DNA from: Micropterix aruncella | Taxonomy: Eukaryota; Arthropoda; Insecta; Lepidoptera; Micropterigidae | Assembly: GCA_944548615.1 (NCBI GenBank) | Contig: OX155974.1 | Span: forward strand, 682,001-746,000 | Length of the DNA stretch: 64,000 nt | Reading direction: 5' to 3' | Shown: piece by piece, positions 61,847 through 64,000 of the stretch | Layout of the letters: every line of letters begins with the position of its first letter | Position numbering within the stretch: position 1 is the first letter of the stretch | Position numbers and translations under genes: made by a program | Notes under the pieces: generated by a model | Seen by the model: the letters and a program-made list of their open reading frames with translations, nothing else | Told to the model about the DNA's origin: nothing | The model's database searches: none

Positions 61847-62358
61847 ATTGGAATATAAAATTCAATATTTATAAAAGTTGTTTTTACTGCACGGGCTCTT
61901 TTTAGTGGGTAAATCAGTACAACAAAATAAGCAACTTTTGAAAAAAAAGTTAAAAAAAAACAGTTTTTTTTTGTTGAAAATGAACGTTTTGTTTTTCTTT
62001 ATAGTGTGAAAAGCTATGATCCCGATGAGCTATCTAGCGGTAAGTAAAATGTCGCTAATATTGTTTATTTATGATATAATACCTACCGCTAGATGGCGCA
62101 GCACGCTCAATTTTTTTCAAACCTTTATCTAACAGTCAACTCTTTCAAATCGCGGACTACCAAAGGGTTTTTGACAAATTTTTAGCAAAAAAATTAAAGG
62201 GGGGAGAAACTTTTGGTAGAATAGGTTCGGTTTTTTATCTGGACCACCTGGCAACTCTGGTAACACCACTGTTGATCGTCGATCGTTTGTCACGATTGAC
62301 GATTAAACGATAGACGATTAAGGGCCGTTATTTTTTTTTGTGTTGTACGGAAGCTAAA
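61847..62358. other. upstream region of the Myb/SANT gene
   Basis: No gene. A hairpin of CTATCTAGCGGTAAGT (about 62028-62043) and ACCTACCGCTAGATGG (about 62081-62096) is present. A promoter could not be identified. Confidence 0.4.
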
Positions 62359-63309
62359 ATGGAGCGATCGGAACCGCCGCAAGTATGTACAATTTGTAAT
62401 AAATCTATGAAAATAAACGCTGCCGGTACAATCATAATTTTTATTTTTTAGCACCGGAAGAAAGTATTCACGACGGACGAGACGAGGCGATTACTCGACT
62501 GCATCGAGGACGAAGGCGAGGTTCTGCTGTGCAAGCGAACCGATGCCGCCTCAAATATAATGAAAGACGACGCTTGGACGAGGGTGGTGAATACTTTCAA
62601 CCACGTTCACGTGGTCGGAGGTGCTCACCGCAATTTGGATTCCCTTCGCCTGAAATGGGATAACTTAAAAAAAAGGCTCGACTGCGTTGCGCGAGGATAC
62701 CGGCGAATAACCTAAAAGTAATATTTTTTCCATTACCTTATTATATTTAAGTCATCCATAAATCCAGCGCTGACGAAGGGAGTTTTTTTAATTTCAGACA
62801 GGCGGAGGGAAGGAGTACATTGCCCCCGACGACATATTGGAGAGGGTGGCCGGACTGATAGGGCTTCTGACGGTCGGTGGTTGGGCAGACAAGATGGGCA
62901 GCGATCGAGCATTGTTCGCGGACGAAAGTAAGTATGTAACTGTATGGCGATAGAAGACGACGGTGCAGATGATCGATTTTAATGCCGTTTGTAATTTCAT
63001 AATTTGCCAGGCAACGATGAAGCGGCTCTTAGAGCGGAAGGTGAGCCGGTGCTGTCCTGCTCTCGCAAGCGGCCCATTTTATCCACCCGTCATCCGACCA
63101 GTCTGGATCTGGAAACCGGCCATTCCAATCGCCAGCCGCAGGCGGGGCCATCTGGTTTCTAGCCGCAGGCGAAGCCGTCTGGTCACCAGCCGCAGGCGGG
63201 ACCATGTGGTTACCAGCTGCAAACCGCACCATATTCGTATGAATTTGACCAACTTGGGTTGTCGACTACAGCGGGCGAACCCGTCACCACAGGAAGTTTT
63301 AACGATTAG
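62359..63309 (+). pseudogene. Myb/SANT-like (Zeste-type) gene, four exons, two lesions
   Basis: Exon 1 is 62359-62382 (ATG, donor GTATGT). Exon 2 runs from 62452 after TTTTTTAG to about 62717 and encodes a trihelix-like Myb/SANT domain (KKVFTTDETRRLLDCIE ... LRLKWDNLKKRLD). Exon 3 is 62798-62927 (TGGGKEYIAPDDIL, donor GTAAGT). Exon 4 starts at 63011, is in phase with exon 3, and ends at TAG 63307-63309. Such domains bind DNA and occur in Zeste-like regulators and Harbinger-associated proteins. Two defects are seen: a TAA at 62713 that seems due to one missing base just before the exon 2 donor, and a CAG-to-TAG-type stop at 63160 inside a nine-residue QPQAGPSGF repeat. A piece of exon 4 recurs at 25982-26070, so the gene belongs to a repeated, perhaps transposon-borne, unit. 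Confidence 0.65.
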
Positions 63310-63454
63310 TCGTTCTATCTCCCTGGAGTGAGCGTAGACTTGGGACAAAACAGTCCACCATCTAGCTACGCCACAACCCGTTAGAGACCAACGCCTTACC
63401 GCGAGATAGCCAGTAATGTTACATGGCGAGCGACACTGGCGCCCTAACTACCAA

Positions 63455-63620
63455 TTGTGACCAGATTTCTCCGGTCTCTCGATTGGTTCCGAGTTCGAGG
63501 TCGCTTGCGCGGTCCTCTCCCTTACAAAGCGGTGAAACGGTGTATACCGAGTCTATCGCGGACCACGGCGTCCTTTGCCCGGCTTTCACCCAGGACCGGA
63601 TGGCCGATGGTCATTTCAAG
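63455..63620. repeat. dispersed segment shared with 24888-25030
   Basis: Direct match including CTCTCCCTT, GGTGTATACCGAGTCTATCG-type and CGGACCACGGC/GGACCATGGC blocks. In the 6.8-kb TTAA element the same segment is part of a candidate minus-strand exon. Confidence 0.65.
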
Positions 63621-63689
63621 AGCAGTCGCCGTAAGGTACGCAACCACCCCCGCTCTATAGGAAACCGTACAGCTTCCAGACTCCCCCGA

Positions 63690-63945
63690 CTGTTAGTCAG
63701 AGTGCACAATCGATTGGCTTACGCCGCACGGTGCGCAGACCGTCCAGGAGCGCCAGAGGTTTGATTCCCAGGGGAAACTGTTTCCAGAGTCCTACCCAGG
63801 TTCGCACCCCGTGCGTGGAGGCCGTCGGATGGGTGTTGACCCGTGAGTGTGACCGACCCTGATCACATGGGTCTTCGTGGCCAACCCATCATGGGCTCAT
63901 TAGCTCCCATGATATTGACCAGGCTGCGGCTGACGAGCACCAGCC
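63690..63945 (+). repeat. dispersed repeat R, copy 2
   Basis: Inverted partner of 25730-26000, with B-box-like GTTTGATTCC at about 63762-63771. The window ends shortly after it; 63946-64000 is too short to assign. Confidence 0.6.
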
Positions 63946-64000
63946 AGAAATGGAAGTACCAGGAGCTTCGCCAATTTTGCATCGACGGTGGGTAATCCCT

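Overview
The window looks like a transposon-dense, AT-rich stretch of an insect genome. The evidence is a BEL/Pao retrotransposon, Ty3/gypsy elements with a primer-binding site resembling the insect tRNA-Lys type, mariner, hAT and TTAA-target (piggyBac-like) DNA elements, a tRNA-derived SINE, embedded TTAGG repeats (the insect telomere motif) and a C2H2 zinc-finger gene. The insect order cannot be fixed from the sequence alone. The only gene that looks intact and cellular is the zinc-finger gene at 57998-59326 (minus).

Layout. 1-7142: a coding-complete Ty3/gypsy element on the minus strand, with gag and pol joined by a textbook -1 frameshift signal and a candidate primer-binding site. 8835-9664: a hairpin, a tRNA-derived SINE and a dispersed repeat. 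9926-36885: a nested structure. A decayed BEL/Pao gag-protease gene on the minus strand is split by a 25.4-kb insertion (11300-36732) bounded by the 4-bp duplication AGTT. The insertion is a non-autonomous gypsy-type element in the tandem form LTR-internal-LTR-internal-LTR. Each LTR is about 3 kb, and each internal region keeps only the 3' part of integrase. The second and third LTRs were each interrupted later, at the same TTAA, by two different TTAA-flanked elements of 6.8 kb and 0.72 kb. The larger one holds giant palindromes, a LINE tail, a 356-bp tandem repeat and exon-like GC-rich segments.

38047-47113 is repeat territory. It holds a 2.39-kb element with two opposed 15-bp repeat arrays and TTAGG runs, two long (TA)n tracts, a duplicated 0.5-kb repeat and a 557-bp satellite array with one inverted unit at its head. 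47365-48815 is a second member of the TTAA family. 50968-57004 carries broken mariner, hAT and two LINE remnants, one of them with an R2-type restriction-like endonuclease. The zinc-finger gene follows. Immediately upstream of it lies a nearly identical inverted copy of the 2.39-kb element (59460-61846). 62359-63309 is a spliced Myb/SANT-type (Zeste-like) gene with two lesions, followed by dispersed repeats also found inside the 6.8-kb TTAA element.

The genes do not form a pathway. Most of the window is explained by layers of transposition and recombination, which can be ordered from the sequence: BEL first, then the gypsy array inside it, then the TTAA elements inside the gypsy LTRs.
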